A stretch of 64,000 nucleotides of DNA. Origin: Ypsolopha sequella. Taxonomy: Eukaryota; Arthropoda; Insecta; Lepidoptera; Ypsolophidae. Each line of letters begins with the position of its first letter. The stretch's first letter is position 1. Where the stretch lies: assembly GCA_934047225.1 (NCBI GenBank), contig OW203991.1:3472001-3536000 (forward strand), given 5' to 3'. The notes below the pieces were generated by a model. It ran no database searches, had not been told where the DNA came from, and was given only the letters and a program-made list of their open reading frames with translations. A program made the position numbers and the translations under genes. Shown here in pieces: positions 20,589 to 32,130 of this stretch.

Positions 20589-22361
20589 TTAAGGCTTCTC
20601 CCAATGCCAACGACCTTGAACTGAGTGACTTTGTAACCGTTTTGTACGGTAACTATAGGATATATAAGCTAATAGAAGATGCTTTAACGAACAGGCCATT
20701 TCAAGTATTCCTTGGGATAGATCCAGCAACAAAAGAGCCTTAAATAATGGACTGCCTCAAGGATATGTGCTAGCACCGTTACTTTTTAATTTGTACATCC
20801 ACGATCTTCCTAACACCAACTCACGAAAATTTGGATATGCAGATGACCTAGCCCTTGTCACTCAACATAAAAGCTTCGAGGCTACTGAAGAAGTTCTGGA
20901 GCGGGACCTGACGGAAATGGATAAATACTAATGACACTGGCATCTCTGTCCTAATGCGACAAAAACAGAAGTCAGCTGCTTCCATCTATGCAACAAACAA
21001 GCCGACAGAGAGCTTAAAGTGAAGTTCCAAAACACCATACTACGGCACAACTTCTTCCCAAAGTATCGTGACCCTGGATAGGAGCTTGACTTATAAACAC
21101 CATCTCATAAAACTGGCAGTAAAACTAAAAAGCAGGAACAATATTATACAGAAACTCACAGGTACCCCTTGGGGTGCTAGCGCAGCATGCCTCAAAACTT
21201 CGGCGATGGCTTTAGTCTACTCAACAGCCGAATAATGTGCCCCCGTATGAAAGAACAGTGCACACGTGGATAAGGTAGATGTCCAGGTGCACCACTCAAT
21301 GAGGCTAATATCAGGCTGCATAATGCCCACACCCACTTATTGGCTACCGGCCCTCAGTCACATTGCTCCTCCACACATTCGCCGAGAAAATTGTCTAAAA
21401 CGCGAATTAGCCAAGATATCTGAAAACCCATTACTACCTGTCAACGAAGATCTTATCTGTCTAAAAACCACAAGGCTTAAGTCACGCGACCCACCTGCAA
21501 AAAGCTTCCACACTTACAACCCCTCGTGGAACGCTAATGATGTCTGGATAAACGAATGGAGCATCAACTCACCATCATGCAATATTTTCCAACTGAACAC
21601 AAAAGAGCGTCCAGCTGGCTTCAATATGTCGCGAAATGTCTTGTATCGGCTCAACCGCCTGAGGACTGGAGTGGGCAACTGTGCTTACCTCTGGCATAGG
21701 TGGGGTTGGTGTGAGTTAGCGGCTTGTGAATGTGGACGTCCACAACAAACAATAACCCACATTGTCTTCCAGTGCCCCATTACGAGATATGATGGACCAG
21801 CCGAAGATTTCCTAAAACTTTCCAGCGAGGCTATTGAATATCTTAATAGTTGTAAATTTTAATATAGTCCTTAAACTAAGTAAAAAGTTAAAGACCAGTG
21901 TAATGCCATACGATAAATAAATAAATAATAACGGTAACTATAGCATTTTTAATAGAAGAAAAATACATAGTAATCTACAATATACAAATATGGTTTTTCC
22001 TGAATTTTATTGTAATATAAAGAAGTGAAGCAAGAAAATTCTAAGTTTACCATTATTTCTCAATGTTTTGTCCACTTGTAACAATATAACTGCTGCAGTT
22101 TTATCGAAACAGTTTAAAAATTTATAAACTTCCAGACAAAATAATATAAAATGATATGTTTTCTCAGTTCTTGAAAATTCATTTAATTTTAAGTAAAATT
22201 TATTAAAAACACACTATTTTCGCACTTGTCAGCCGCAGCGCCTAACGTAACAGCCAATGCTGCAGTGCGAGCTGATACGGACTTTATTTTATTACAGGTT
22301 TTGTTTGACATTTCAACCACCACGAATCGAGTTACTAATGTTTCCGACGGAGTCACCTTAA
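20589..22361 (+). mobile_element. TTAA element family C, copy B, split by a LINE
   Basis: Begins TTAAGGCTTCTCCCAATGCC and ends GGAGTCACCTTAA. It aligns to copy A (16942-18318) on both sides of the nested LINE. It contains the empty site for the hAT-type element present in copy A. Confidence 0.75.
20659..21930 (+). pseudogene. 5'-truncated LINE with decayed reverse transcriptase and 13-bp target duplication
   Basis: The exact 13-mer ACGGTAACTATAG at 20646-20658 and 21931-21943 marks the insertion. Translation with several frame changes gives NNGLPQGYVLAPLLFNLYIH and FGYADDLALV (catalytic YADD), then after stops LTYKHHLIKLAVKLKSRNNI and LTGTPWGASAACLKTS. An open stretch follows at 21266-21862 with PTPTYWLPALSHIAPPHIRR, LNRLRTGVGNCAYLWHRWG and CECGRPQQTITHIVFQCP, the C-terminal Cys/His block of many LINE polyproteins. 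The tail is (AAAT)n. Several stops before 21266 make it inactive. The clade is not assigned. Confidence 0.85.
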
Positions 22362-23180
22362 CAAGCAAACTCGTTAGCCAAACTATCATCCACAAGGAAG
22401 AATTAATTATTACCTACCTGTGTCGTCCTCCCAGCGAAGCAATAAGAGAAGATTTTCGAAGTTTTCGCAAAAGGAACAAAACAAGTGGACAGAGCGCAGC
22501 AACTGCCATATCACAAAATGATGGTAGGTAGAGCTGCCCGTTTGACAACGACGGTGAACGCCGCGTCGCGTCGTCGTCCTAAGAACGACACTCGCCTTGA
22601 TAATGCCGAAATTGTATCGGTAAATCGGTTGGCATGTAGTCAACAACAATCACACGTGAGTGTTCAAGCCGTATGTAATAATAATTTAGTATGTCAGCTC
22701 ACGCGAGTTTTAATATATGATGGTAGGTACCCCAAAATAAACTGTAAGTTGATTACGTACCTATTTAAACTAAACCGTTTTGACTTAAATGACTTAAGCC
22801 TCTGTAATCCCCAGACCACTAGGTTGTCATAGACCACTAGGTCGTCTGTGCTGCAACCTAAATAAACATCTCTTAACATGCGAATGCCACAGATAGCTCG
22901 CTATTTAGGGGGTGCAATGGTGCATGTGTCGCAAATGGTAAAATTAGGCATTTTTCAAACGGCGTTGTCAATGTCTAAACGCTCACTATTTTGCTATTTG
23001 ACGAATCTTTTCGTCAAATAATTTTCTAATTGAATTTGAATTTTCTAATTTGCCTCGGCGTATAGTAATTTTGTTAGAACTATTGAGGGTCGCCTCACGC
23101 CGCTCCGCCTCGCTCGGCCCCCAATTTGTACTTACATGTAAACCGCTCTGCTCGTCGTCGCACCTTTTTTTTTTTTTGGT
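22362..23180. other. Unassigned sequence
   Basis: Open frames on both strands here have no family motif. AGACCACTAGGT occurs twice near 22815 and 22832. No repeat family is recognised. Confidence 0.4.
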
Positions 23181-23184
23181 GAAA

Positions 23185-24810
23185 GACTTTCGTAAAGGAC
23201 ACAGCACGGTCAGTGCTCTTATTAAGATCACTGACGACATAAGAGAAAATATGGATAATCATAAAATCACTGTTGTTACGTTGTTAGATTTTAGCAACGC
23301 GTTTAACACCGTTGACTTTGACATTATGTTAAGTATCCTACGCTCGCTTAACGTATCTCCGACAGCAACTGCTTGGTTCGAGTCATACCTTAAAGGTCGT
23401 CAGCAGTGTGTTCGCACTGATACTGGTTCTTCAGACTGGTGTCCGGTACTTGCTGGCGTCCCACAAGGTGGCGTTTTATCTCCTTTACTTTTCTCCCTTT
23501 TTATTAATATCCTGGCTAGTCATCTTTCATCTCTTTATCACCTTTATGCCGATGATTTGCAGCTTTATACAGGCACTGAACCTGGCGATATTAATACTGT
23601 CATTCACTTGATTAACGATAACCTGAACATCATCTCCGAATGGACAAAATCGTTTGGTTTGGTGCTCAATCCAAATAAATCACAGGCTATTATATTTGGT
23701 ACTCCCAGAATACTAGCACAGTTGGACTTGAATGTTGTGACGAAAATTAAGTATGACAATATAGTGATCCCATTTACCAATTGTGTTAAAAATTTAGGTA
23801 TCTTTATGGATAACACGTTATCTTGGGCTCCTCAAGTAGGAGCAGTTAGTAAGAAAGTGTTTGGAGCTTTCCATTCACTCAAACGGCTGCAGTTCTTTCT
23901 TCCATTCCAAACTAAAATTATGCTGGCACAGTCTCTACTGCTCCCAATTCTTGATTACGCGGATGTAAGCTATTTAGACATAACTGAGGAGCTGCTGAGC
24001 AAACTCGAACGTCTCCAAAACTTGTGCATTCGCTTTATCTTCGGATTGCGGAAGTATGATCACGTCTCAGAATTTCGTGCTCGTCTAAAGTGGCTCCCAA
24101 TTCGCCTTCGTAGGAATACTCATATCTTAAGTCTTCTATACAACGTTTTAAACGATCCCTCCGCACCTGAATATCTTCGTATTAAATACAATCTCGTAAA
24201 TTCCTTACGCTGTAAGGAAAATAGCCTTCTTACTATTCCCAGGCACAATTTTGCTGCTTATGGGAAGTCCTTTTCGGTCAAGGCCGTTCGTCTGTGGAAT
24301 GATTTACCCACGAAGATACGTATATCGCCTTCATTGGCGATATTTAAAAAGAATTTAAAATCACATCATGAAGTTTCTTTAGGTTGGTAGTCTCACTTCA
24401 TCACTCAGTCTATTGATATTTTTATATATAGTATATTAAGAGTATATTAAGTAGTTATTATTATTATTATTTTTTTTTTATTATTTATTTGTATGTATAC
24501 GATATGTATGTATCAAACATAAAATATATTGAGTAAGTTTTGTTGGATAGGAGTATATTATATATTAGGCATTATGTATATCCACTTTATTGGTTTTGAT
24601 TCTTCTTTTATTTATGTATTCTGTAAATTGGTATCCCCCTCCACATTACGTAAAATAATACTTTCTTCACCACCCAAAGGTTGGCTGGAAGAAATCGCTT
24701 TAAGTGATAAGTCCGCCCTTGTACAACATTGTGTGTTCAAAACTCTGTACTCAATTTTTTTATTTGACCTTGTACAATAAAGTGTGTATTCATTCATTCA
24801 TTCATTCACT
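23185..24810 (+). CDS. 5'-truncated LINE with long open reverse transcriptase frame
   Basis: The frame stays open from 23050 to 24390. Recognisable LINE sequence starts near 23185 with FRKGHSTVSALIKITDDI. Blocks in order: LLDFSNAFNTVD (first catalytic Asp), VPQGGVLSPLLFSLF, HLYADDLQLY (catalytic YADD), GLVLNPNKSQAIIFG, VKNLGIFMDNTLSW, then a long thumb and C-terminal region ending KAVRLWNDLPTKIR. This is the reverse transcriptase of a CR1/Jockey-like non-LTR retrotransposon; the clade is inferred. The endonuclease and ORF1 are missing, so the copy is 5'-truncated and the ATG at 23050 is probably accidental. The 3' region contains GGCTGGAAGAAATCGCTTTA, an AATAAA at 24776, and an (ATTC)n tail to about 24808. 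A relative of its thumb region is at 26263-26470. Confidence 0.88.
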
Positions 24811-24929
24811 TTCAATTTCAGCTTTTTAGAAAATGACTAAGTCATTTTACAAACGGTGGGCATTTTTCAATTTGCTGAAAGCGAGCATTCAGAAACTGAC
24901 CCATTTTTACTATTTGCCTACCACACATA

Positions 24930-24995
24930 AACGAGGACGACGAGACTGTGGAGCACGTGCTACTCCACCTGCCCCGCCAGTTGAGCTCCAGCTTC
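24930..24995 (+). pseudogene. Small LINE C-terminal scrap
   Basis: Plus-strand translation gives DDETVEHVLLHLP, the ET.EHVL motif that sits in the C-terminal Cys/His region of many LINE polyproteins. The surroundings are out of frame. Confidence 0.45.
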
Positions 24996-25414
24996 CCTTC
25001 ACTGGATCAGTAGAATGGCTAGGCTGACTGACCGGGCGGTAAGTTCAGGACAATCAATCACCTCCCCTTCAAATTTAGAATTTAGAATGGGTTCCTTTTT
25101 TACGGAACCTTAAATAACAAATTCAAATTCCCCATGCATTGTGATATTTCAACACCCATGTCCACAAGTTCTACATCAAATAGGGCCATTTGAGATGTAT
25201 TTACTCGATTCGCTCGACTTGATAGGTAAACGAGGGGCCGCTGTCTAAATGTTTGATCGTTCACAACTTAACGCTGAATGCGCCTGCTCACTGGCTTTCA
25301 CATTAAACCATATTTAATTCAATTAATACTGACCTTGAACTTTTAATTGAACAAGTTTAAGACGTAGGCCTTCAACTTAACTTTTCAAAATGTTTTGTTT
25401 CAAATCTCATCAAT
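24996..25414. other. Unassigned sequence
   Basis: Includes a GGGTTCCTTTTTTACGGAAC inverted motif near 25090. Nothing else is recognised. Confidence 0.4.
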
Positions 25415-25427
25415 CCCATAGATAAAT

Positions 25428-25632
25428 TAACATTATATCATTGCAGTATAGAAACGCAGAAAGAAAAGTTAACCTGGATGTGAGGAGCTCTGAACCGGGA
25501 TTCGAACCCGGGACCTCTCGCTTGCCGGGCGATTGCTGTAGAGGTCCCGGGTTTGAATCCCGGTTCAGAGCTCCTCACATCCAGATTTACTTTTCTTTCT
25601 GCGTTTCTATACTGCAATGATATAATGTTAAT
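25428..25632. mobile_element. Long palindrome carrying tRNA 3'-half sequence in both arms
   Basis: Arms of about 90 bp (TTAACATTATATCATTGCAG and its partner CTGCAATGATATAATGTTAA at the outside) flank a ~20-bp loop CGCTTGCCGGGCGATTGCTG. Each arm contains AGGTCCCGGGTTTGAATCCC or its inverse, which is a T-arm/box B of a tRNA gene. No box A half is visible. It resembles the tRNA-like foldbacks at 5951 and 45055 in plan but not in sequence. Confidence 0.85.
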
Positions 25633-25649
25633 CTATATCTCCTTGCGAT

Positions 25650-26010
25650 GGATAAATCGCCAAGTGTTCAAACATAGAAATTTATTTCTGTCATAGTTCC
25701 CATAGATAGAGTTGCTATCATCTCAAAATTTAATAGTATTGCTCCTAATATAAGTATTGTCGATAACGAGTCGTTGCGTCTCCTTAGAGTGCCGGTTTTA
25801 AACGAACCGATCAACGGCTACATAAATGAGCAGGTAGCCAAATTCATCGCTGTTTCTGACCGTTAACATTGCTTTCTTTAATTTAAGATTTTGCCTTTTT
25901 GTTCCAAAATTAATTTACGTTTTGCGCTGCTGTCTCCTTTGGAAATTTAACGTCTATCTCGAAATTTTTGATAATATTCTCCTTTAAACTTTAGTACCTA
26001 TCTTAAACTG
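25650..26010. other. Unassigned sequence
   Basis: Nothing is recognised. A small plus-strand frame near 25690-25860 has no motif I can name. Confidence 0.4.
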
Positions 26011-26014
26011 CTCA

Positions 26015-26195
26015 CTCATCGACCGGTCCTGGAGCCAAGCCACCCTTCCAGTTCGCCTCGGTGGCCTGGGGATACGCCAAATTTCTTGTGTAGCCCTCCC
26101 TGCTTTACTGTCCTCCACCCACAGCACGAAGGACCTCCGTGGTACAATAATAAGCCCATCACTGAGGCCTGTCCTGGCGAGAGCCTGCCCACGGT
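26015..26195 (+). pseudogene. LINE polyprotein fragment, GGLGIR segment
   Basis: Translation gives WSQATLPVRLGGLGIRQISC then VALPALLSSTHSTKDLRGTI. The LP...GGLG.R....ALPA pattern lies between the reverse transcriptase and the C-terminal HGL.C block in the LINE class represented at 2335-2905. It is a fragment only. Confidence 0.65.
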
Positions 26196-26262
26196 ATGAA
26201 ATACTATTTTTTTTAAATTGTTATTATTATTTTTAATTGATTTAATATTGTAGCTTGTCTTT

Positions 26263-26470
26263 TTAGATTTCCAACGACACCTGTCTGCGAAGAAAAATGG
26301 GGAGCCAATTTAACTGGGAACGGAAATGTGAGACTTGATCGTATTTACGAAAAGAAAAAATGAATCGAATACATAAATTTTGAAGTCGTTCGAGTTTATT
26401 GAGAAGCTCCTCAGTGAGGTCCAATAAACAAGAGTCTGCGTAATCTAGAATAATTTGTGAGTAAGATGGT
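26263..26470 (-). pseudogene. LINE thumb-domain fragment
   Basis: The minus strand reads IILDYADSCLLDLTEELLNK, LERLQNLCIRFIFSFRKYDQ and VSHFRSQLNWLPIFLRR. It is closely similar to residues around PILDYADVSYLDITEELLSK in the LINE at 23185-24810, so it is a second, short copy of that family. Confidence 0.85.
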
Positions 26471-26900
26471 GATACCACCACAGTCGAGCCCAGCAGACGG
26501 AAGAGTTGATCTTCCACCGAAACGTGACGTGAAACCACGAACATTAAAATCATATTCCATCCATCCATCCATCAGCCTTTCCAGGACTTTGCCACTCCCG
26601 GCGGTCATCCTGGAAGAATTGCCCATACTCACACACGCTGGGCAGGCGGATTGGTGAGCGCGGTGCAGGAACCCTCGCACCAGTGACGCCGCTGCCCATC
26701 ACCAGTCTATTCCATATAAGGCCCGGCTATCAGGGATGGATATACCGCCATCCATCGGTCCCAGGTATGGTGGGCCTCCTGGCTTTTTGCCTGTGAGCTG
26801 TCCTCTTACTCTCCCCCGAATTACTTCGAGGGGGTCTCCAAGTAAGATGATGGTACCTCCACAGTCGAGCCCGACATCAGCTCTACCACCTATCAATATT
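26455..26900 (-). repeat. Repeat with GTCGAGCCC blocks
   Basis: AGTAAGATGGTGATACCACC (26461) and CTCTCCCCCGAATTACTTCG (26811) with ACCTCCACAGTCGAGCCCG recur. The second block matches 48665-48762. CCATCCATCCATCCATC is a short simple repeat within. The parent element is unidentified. It directly abuts the LINE fragment to the left. Confidence 0.6.
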
Positions 26901-27425
26901 ACAATATTTTTTTTACACGTATTTATTTCATTCTATTACTTGCTTGGAAATGGAAATAACGTAATTCAAATTATAATTAACAAGTTACCCTAAAAAGGGT
27001 TAATAATATTTAATTTTCGATAACTTTATGAATAAAGGTTAAAAACAAACATTCTGAGTCAAAGAGGCGTTTTAATTACAAAATTCATCGACGGGAGTCC
27101 CGATTGTTTTAATATTAATAACGTTTTGTGTTCTGACCCGCCCTGTTTTTTTACTGACTTTTTTCTTGTAAATTAATGAAGTGAATAATAAATAATGAAA
27201 GAATAACGTCACAATATTAAATAACAACTTTGTTATGGGTGGATCCTTTTCAGACTACTATTTTAGTCCAACTAGTATTTCATAGTCCGACAAGAATCCG
27301 TCCGCGCACATCACCACTGACCAAATTCGCGAAATATTGAAGAAAAGCAATGCCAAAAGTACCCGCAATAGAAGAGGTTATATTATCGTTGTTATTGACC
27401 AATAAAACACAAAAGAATACAACGT
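26901..27425. other. Unassigned sequence
   Basis: Nothing is recognised. Confidence 0.4.
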
Positions 27426-27899
27426 TTAAGGCGATTACTGCCGCCAAATTAGCAGCTCGATGTTTGTCTGTATGAATATCGACGGAAACGACATTGAGAT
27501 AACGTTCAAATCAGTGCACAATGCGTGGTGGCTGTTACGACGCTCGCTGCGTCCTTGAAAGTGCAAAATAGGAGAAAATAATACTTTTCACATGGGCGTC
27601 ATTGTTCGATTGAATAATTTTATGTTATATTTATAGCTATCAAGTTTATCTATTTATCAAAGCATAAATGAATTAAATCACCTAAGCGGCTTAGGAGCAG
27701 TAGGAAATTCAAGCCAAAAAACACCATTCAGTTGAAACAATTTTTCATATAGAAGTTTTGGTGGTACGAAAAAGAAAAATGTTGCATATATTGTCCTAGA
27801 ATTGATAATTCATAATACATTTTTTCAATATTTTTGGTTTGGCCATAAAAGAGGAGAAGGCTTTAGAAAGTACCCATTTGGCGATATTAAGGGCCTTAA
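27426..27899 (+). mobile_element. TTAA-flanked MITE family D, copy 1
   Basis: Begins TTAAGGCGATTACTGCCGCC and ends GGGCCTTAA. It aligns to 42648-43094 through AGGAGAAAATAATACTTTTC and GCTTAGGAGCAGTAG. It shares the AGGAGAAAATAATACTTTTC stretch with family B, so B and D may be related. Confidence 0.7.
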
Positions 27900-28669
27900 G
27901 GTCAACAGACACTGGATGCGTACGCGTGGCGTTGTGCGTGGCAGCACCAGTTGTTATTTGAAACTAGAATTATATTATCTGTAATTAAACTAGACTGACG
28001 TCTTGTGCATGCAATACAATATACCTTGAGCTGCCACGCATATCGCCACGCGCACGCATTTTATGTGTATCGGCCTTTATCCGGGAAAACACGGATACTC
28101 TCGCCGTAAAATAATCTGCTTTGTATATATCTAGCTAGCAACCTTATAATTTAAAGGTAATAGTGGTTGCACCCCGCCTTAAATACGATTAACAAGATAT
28201 CTAGGTACCTTCCTCATGAGGTGTCGATTACGATACACTTATCGCGTACGTCAATTTCTCCCAGGCCACCCATTATCTCGAAAGCTCGGTCGTTAATTCT
28301 GAAACAATCGCCTTTTTCGTGTAGTTATTTTTCGGATGAATGCTATTACCTTAACTGATTAACTTTGATGTAAGCGACCGGTAATTGAAAAATCCCACCA
28401 AAAACAAAATGTGAAAAAGGGCCGAGTCCAGTACAAAGGCAGTAAAAAGAAAAAATAATTGTTATCAAATTGGGTGCCGAGGTTTGTGGAGGTCCCTTCA
28501 GTCATATAACTGTACAATACCGTACAATATTGCAGTCATATAACTGCAATATTGTACATGTACAACGTTCTTCACTTGTTTTAAAAGAAAGTCCTTGAAT
28601 ATGTAGAATTTGTCGGAATGGGTTTCTCATTTTTTTTAAATGTATGCAGCCATTTTTGTACGTGTCTCA
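27900..28669. other. Unassigned sequence with small inverted motifs
   Basis: GTCATATAACTG...GTACAAT inverted and direct pieces near 28500-28565. No gene is seen. Confidence 0.4.
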
Positions 28670-29064
28670 CCCCCGGTTTCTGAAAGGCCAATCAAAGTTA
28701 ACAGTAGATTAAAAAAACTTTAACCGCAAATAACGGTGAAAATAAAGCATATACGAGTATGAAGTCTGAATAGTGATGAATCAATAATTAACTTAGTTAA
28801 TTTTTGATTTCAATGTAAAATTCCCACCTTTTCTGGCTTAATCGGCAGATAATTATTTTTTAATTTAATTTTTATTTTATTTTATTTATTTATTTGGTCT
28901 ACCAACAGATGATACACTTAACAACATACAATTAATCTATCGTACAGTAGGAATAGAGTGTAACTCCAATAACAGGTAAACACTGCATGCTATAAAAAAA
29001 GTAGAGGAGTGACGTGTGACGTAAATCTACTGTTAACATTGATTGGCCTTTCAGAAACCGGGGG
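28670..29064. mobile_element. Inverted-repeat element with TCA duplication
   Basis: CCCCCGGTTTCTGAAAGGCC and GGCCTTTCAGAAACCGGGGG are exact inverted ends. The match runs on to about 41 bp with few mismatches (AGTTAACAGTAGATT). TCA lies directly outside each end (28667-28669 and 29065-29067). No transposase is present. Confidence 0.8.
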
Positions 29065-29260
29065 TCAAACTGCCAAATATCACCATTTCAGAGTAGCGAA
29101 AATTTCCGTTTGCAGCAACAAAAACAGTGATTCAATCATTTTAAATATTGAATGAATGAATGAAATGCACCGATCCTATCGTGGTTTGACCAGACTACTA
29201 GCCCCATGTTTAATGGGACTACAGGAACCATTGCATATCCAAGAGTAGACCGGGGGGCAC

Positions 29261-29756
29261 TGTAAGGCGTATGACCACGCTAAATAAGCAACTCGATGTG
29301 TGTCGGTACAAATATCAACGGAAACGACATTGAAATAATGTTCATTTCAGCGTGCCTTGAAAAGTGGCTGTTACGACAACCACTGCGTCTCCGGCTACCG
29401 CAAAACAGGAGAAAATAATACTTTTCACATGGACGCCATGAACGAAAAAAAAATTTTGTACTTGAATTTTTCAGATGTAAAAATTTATTATAATTTGGTG
29501 AAATAATAATTAAAATCGCTTTAGGCGTTTGGAAGGAGTAAGAGAATTCTTGTGTTAATCATGTGAAACTTTCGATGACTTTCGATTTTTTTTGTCAAAA
29601 CTTACAATAGAAAGACAGTTTATGAAACTTAAAATTTATTTTTGACTCTATAATGCCTATCATATATTTTTATGAAAGTTTTTGGACCACCCGTGTGGGA
29701 GGAGTAGGCCTACAAAGACAGGTCCAAATTGCAGTTGGCGTATCCATTCGCTTTAA
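29261..29756 (-). mobile_element. TTAA-flanked MITE family B, copy 1
   Basis: Near-identical to the reverse complement of 51467-51961 over about 495 bp. Ends are TAAGGCGTATGACCACGC and GGCGTATCCATTCGCTTTAA. The left TTAA has mutated to TGTAA. Confidence 0.8.
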
Positions 29757-30063
29757 TACTCGTAGTAGGGAAGACCGTGCCTTCAGAATGTGGATAGGAT
29801 AGTAGAGAGTACGCCTTGGATTAGTAGAGGTGGGCATCTTTTTGAAGACGTCAAATCAGCGAGCTTCGATCATTTCGACACAGTATCTTATACTGTGACT
29901 TCGGTATCACGGGGCCGCAGGCTGAGCTTCTATTACGACGTATTGGTCAATCTTTTGGTAGGTCTAACTCGACGCTGAGGGTTGAGCTGCGTTTTCGATT
30001 TTTGTTGCTGAAAGTAAGTCAGATTTTTTCATTGGAAAACTCTCTGCGCGACTCTCATTACAT

Positions 30064-30360
30064 TAATTTGTGGATATATTAATAATTTGCAATATTCCGC
30101 TAAACACTCTTACCATGCTATTCAAAATGCAGTCTCAAGCACCGCCCGCCCTCCCGCATAAAACATACACAAGCAAAGCAAGCAGTACGAGCACAAAATA
30201 AAGCAATCTTAAATAACAAGCAAGAAAGCTTATCGACACGTGTTTCGCCTCTAAACGAGGCATCCTCCCGAGGGCGGGCGGTGCTTGAGTCTGCATTTTG
30301 AATAGCATGGTAAGAGTGTTTAGCGGAATATTGCAAATTATTAATATATCCACAAATTTA
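30064..30360. mobile_element. Foldback element, ~90-bp arms
   Basis: TAATTTGTGGATATATTAAT opens the left arm and the same sequence closes the right arm inverted. The arms continue through GTTTAGCGGAATATTGCAAA and AAGCACCGCCCGCCCT. The ~110-bp centre includes ACGTGTTTCGCCTCTAAACG and GAGGCATCCTC, of unclear origin. Confidence 0.85.
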
Positions 30361-31564
30361 TGATGGACTTTCGCAAAGTAACGCCTTTTTCAATAAATTT
30401 TATTCTCATTACATTTATTAGCTTTCGAGAATTCCTGTAGAGCAGGTGGTTGTTAAATTTTCTGTAAAAACACGATAAATCCTTATTTTAATTAAAGTAC
30501 CTAGTAAATCACACACCAAAAGTTGCACGCTATATTTATCTGAACCTGGGTTACTATGAAACTTTGGTATCACTATATTTGTACGGCTTTAAAGCTCTAT
30601 CTCAGCACTACTATCTCTATGCTCCATACCGATGTGGAAACATCATCTGCCTTGTCACCAGCTTCATCCAGCTCTTTGTTGTCTGTCAACTTGGTTTCTT
30701 GCATCACACTGCCAAGCTCTTCAGACATTGATAGCAATTATAGACTCTATTCGGATGTAGCCTTAAGAGTCAAAATATCCAGGTATAAGTTTGTAAGGGA
30801 TTATTCTCGGCTGCCAGAAATACCATCAACACCTATCAATACACAATACGTAATTGGACAGACCCCATCAACAAACTAATTTTTAATAATGAATCTTATT
30901 CTTTAGGTGAAAGAGGTAACTTTTGATCGGTAAAAAGGTAAAATTTTAGTAGTCATTAGTAGGTGATGAAAGCTCCTTGTCCCTCGAAGATTTTGGTGCT
31001 CATTAAAGCACATTATAGAGGATTTGTTTATGAATCAATGGTACACCAAATTAATACAGAAGGCTCGGTAAGTGATCAAAACAAAGTTAATTAATACCCA
31101 AGAGGCGAAAGTAAAAATAAATGTATTCATACACTGGTTAAAAGTTAAATCTTTACCACAAGTTCACCATTTGCTTATTTTTTGGCCTAAAAAATAGGCC
31201 ACTATTATCAGTATCAAATTTTTCAGATGTGCCGAACGACTGATATTGCGAGCGAAATATAATGCCAGAAGATTAAAATTTATGTAATCTTAAATATGTT
31301 TTATAGTCTCTACTGTTAAACTATTTTCAAACGATTTCAGTCGATAGTTTTGACGGTAGAGACAAAGAAAAACGATTTTGTACCTTCTACCAAAATAAAA
31401 TTTGGTTTTGTACACGTAAGATAGTGATCGCTATCTTTGTCGAGAAGGCTATCAAATCCGAGTTAAGCCGTAGTTCACTATGTGGGTCGCGGAACTTTCA
31501 CTATGTTTGTCACCAACCCAATGTTACCTCTCATCAATATTTACCATTTCATAATTTTACAATT
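30361..31564. other. Unassigned sequence with one unrecognised open frame
   Basis: The plus-strand frame 30556-30879 (107 residues, Ser/Leu-rich) has no motif, no visible splice support, and is not called as a gene. Confidence 0.4.
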
Positions 31565-31706
31565 GTGTCGATTCGGCGCAACACAGAACTAAACTTAATT
31601 TGAGCCTTCTGTCTTTTTCTTTCCGTATCAAAAAGACAAGGATAGAACGCTTAAAATAAGGTTAGTCTTGTCAAATTAGTTAAGTTGTGTTTAGCCGAAT
31701 CGACAC
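31565..31706. mobile_element. Foldback MITE, 142 bp
   Basis: GTGTCGATTCGGCGCAACAC and GTGTTTAGCCGAATCGACAC are inverted ends with few mismatches, extending inward through AACTAA. Confidence 0.75.
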
Positions 31707-31777
31707 CATTAACATGTTTATTTAATTTTTTCTTTAAACAGAGTAGAAATCCCTGAATATAGATAACTTTTGAGGGA

Positions 31778-32130
31778 CTAAGGAAAAAAAATAGACACTT
31801 CTAGAACTTGCATATGTACTTTAGTAAAGAATGTATTGTTTTGATAAAATAGTATATTATTATAGGAATCTTTTTCTAGAGATCTGTTAAACAGAAACGC
31901 GATTAGAGAAATTCGACTCGGTAAAAATATTTATTGAAATAAAGTCTTTTTCGACACCATTTCTCCTTTAGAATGACGTATGGACTGCAATTATATTTTA
32001 TTAGATTGGTTTGATTGAACGATTGAACAGTACCTAAGACCTGATTTAACGAAATTTTGATAGTAACTTTATTACATTTTATATTAATAAAAAACCGACT
32101 TTTTGTAACTTTTCCACGAATCCGTCCACA
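31778..32130 (+). mobile_element. TTAA MITE family A, copy with lost ends
   Basis: Aligns with 49734-50158 from AATAGACACTTCTAGAACTT through CACGAATCCGTCC, but the TTAA termini are missing on both sides. Confidence 0.75.

Noticed and set aside
23050..23184. N-terminal 45 residues of the LINE frame as part of the LINE protein
   Set aside because: No similarity to LINE sequence before FRKGHST. The open frame upstream appears accidental after 5' truncation.
30556..30879. Possible 107-residue Ser/Leu-rich protein
   Set aside because: Composition only. No homology or signal I can name, and the region is repeat-rich.
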